From the NCBI GenBank assembly GCA_937121005.1, contig CAKZKB010000200.1:1-7187 (forward strand): a DNA stretch of 7,187 nucleotides. Direction: 5' to 3'. The DNA is from an uncultured cyanobacterium (lineage in GTDB: Bacteria; Cyanobacteriota; Cyanobacteriia; Cyanobacteriales; Geitlerinemataceae). Positions 6,755 through 7,187 of this stretch are shown here, one piece after another; positions within the stretch are counted from its first letter, which is position 1; each line of letters begins with the position of its first letter. Below the pieces are notes generated by a model. The model was not told the origin of the DNA, ran no database searches, and was given only the letters and a program-made list of their open reading frames with translations. A program made the translations under genes and the position numbers.

Positions 6755-7009
6755 CGATCGCGATTGTAAGTACAGGCGAGCCTTGGCTTTCGCTAGCGTC
6801 ACGATATGCTCGATCGCCAAAGCCTTATCGAGTTCGCTACCTTCTTCTGCTGTCAGTTCGCCTTGTTTGGCACGATACACCAAATCTTCTAGGCGATCGC
6901 TGGCTGCATCGGAGAATCGAAATTCGATCGTCTCTTCTGGAGTGGTTCTGGTGGCAATGAAGTCGATAAACTCATCGTAGACTTGGCGATCGCGCATGGA
7001 GGTTTGCAT
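6728..7009 (-). CDS. Small protein of unknown function, cyanobacterial antitoxin-like type
   Basis: The predicted protein has 93 residues starting MQTSMRDRQVYDEFIDFIA. A longer reading needs a TTG codon at 7036; ATG 7009 is preferred, and ATG 6997 cannot be excluded since none has a clear ribosome site. The protein is acidic, probably all-helical, and lacks a signal or membrane segment. Recognisable stretches are VYDEFIDFIATRTTPEE, SDAASDRLEDLVYRAKQGEL, and TAEEGSELDKALAIEHIVTLAKAKAR. From memory this resembles a common small cyanobacterial family whose role is unproven and which often sits beside a second small gene. It has the size and charge of an antitoxin, but no toxin partner is visible: downstream is the protease, 114 bp away, and upstream is repeat-rich intergenic DNA. 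Confidence 0.75.
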   Translation of the reverse strand: MQTSMRDRQVYDEFIDFIATRTTPEETIEFRFSDAASDRLEDLVYRAKQGELTAEEGSELDKALAIEHIVTLAKAKARLYLQSRSSPLAGVRL

Positions 7010-7053
7010 GATGTTGTCTACACTCAATTTTTGCAAGCATTCAGGTGGTAAAG

Positions 7054-7119
7054 AGAAACCCGGTTTCTGAAGGGAGAAACTCGAATTTTGTCCGGCGATC
7101 GGCGAGAAACCGGGTTTCT
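7054..7119. repeat. Two inverted copies of a 15-bp near-palindromic repeat
   Basis: AGAAACCCGGTTTCT (7054-7068) and AGAAACCGGGTTTCT (7105-7119) are exact reverse complements of each other, and each is itself palindromic apart from the central base. A partial third GAGAAAC lies at 7074-7080 between them. Each can form a hairpin alone, or the pair can fold together with a 36-nt loop. Similar AGAAACC.GGTTTCT elements are, as I recall, interspersed in several filamentous cyanobacterial genomes. Confidence 0.8.
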
Positions 7120-7154
7120 ACACCCGTTTAGCCTAGCATACCTGACTCCTTACC

Positions 7155-7187
7155 AATTTTTAATTTTGCATTTTTAATTTTTAATTG
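7155..7187. repeat. AT-rich 7-bp tandem repeat running off the right edge
   Basis: Consecutive heptamers read AATTTTT, AATTTTG, CATTTTT and AATTTTT, then AATTG at the edge. This is the same class of degenerate heptamer as that inside ileS, here in its usual intergenic setting. Confidence 0.75.

Noticed and set aside
7010..7036. TTG start for the 93-residue gene
   Set aside because: A TTG codon with no ribosome site is less likely than the in-frame ATG at 7009, which lies closer to the VYDEFIDF segment where similar proteins appear to begin.
7054..7119. Insertion sequence ends
   Set aside because: The inverted copies are only 36 bp apart, enclose no ORF, and no target-site duplication is apparent.

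Overview
The window reads as a piece of chromosome from a cyanobacterium, most likely a filamentous one. The HIP1 octamer GCGATCGC occurs at least fifteen times. There is a cyanobacteria-typical DUF29 protein and degenerate 7-bp AT-rich tandem repeats. The isoleucyl-tRNA synthetase carries a two-helix membrane insert that matches the cyanobacterial CAAD domain. No rRNA, tRNA, CRISPR array, transposase or phage gene is visible.

Layout, left to right: a DUF29 protein (minus strand, running off the left edge); a TPR-plus-methyltransferase protein (minus, 512-1618); a roughly 495-bp divergent intergenic region with HIP1 palindromes, one hairpin and candidate promoters facing both ways; a 67-residue conserved-looking small protein (plus, 2114-2317); ileS (minus, 2323-5643), which converges on the small gene with only 5 bp between stop codons; a secreted trypsin/V8-like serine protease (minus, 5726-6613); a 93-residue protein of unknown function (minus, 6728-7009); and a right-hand intergenic tail with two inverted copies of a 15-bp near-palindromic repeat and a run of AT heptamers.

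The minus-strand genes at 7009-2323 lie head to tail, but each gap (114 and 82 bp) holds a plausible promoter and the functions are unrelated. A shared operon is therefore not indicated.

The most distinctive object is the IleRS. It is about 1106 residues, clearly longer than a standard bacterial IleRS of roughly 940. The extra length is a linker plus two transmembrane helices placed between the anticodon-binding region and the C-terminal zinc finger. A heptamer tandem repeat has been absorbed into the linker and is translated. I see no clearly undescribed multigene system here; the leads are the synthetase insert, the coding repeat, and the small genes without assigned function.
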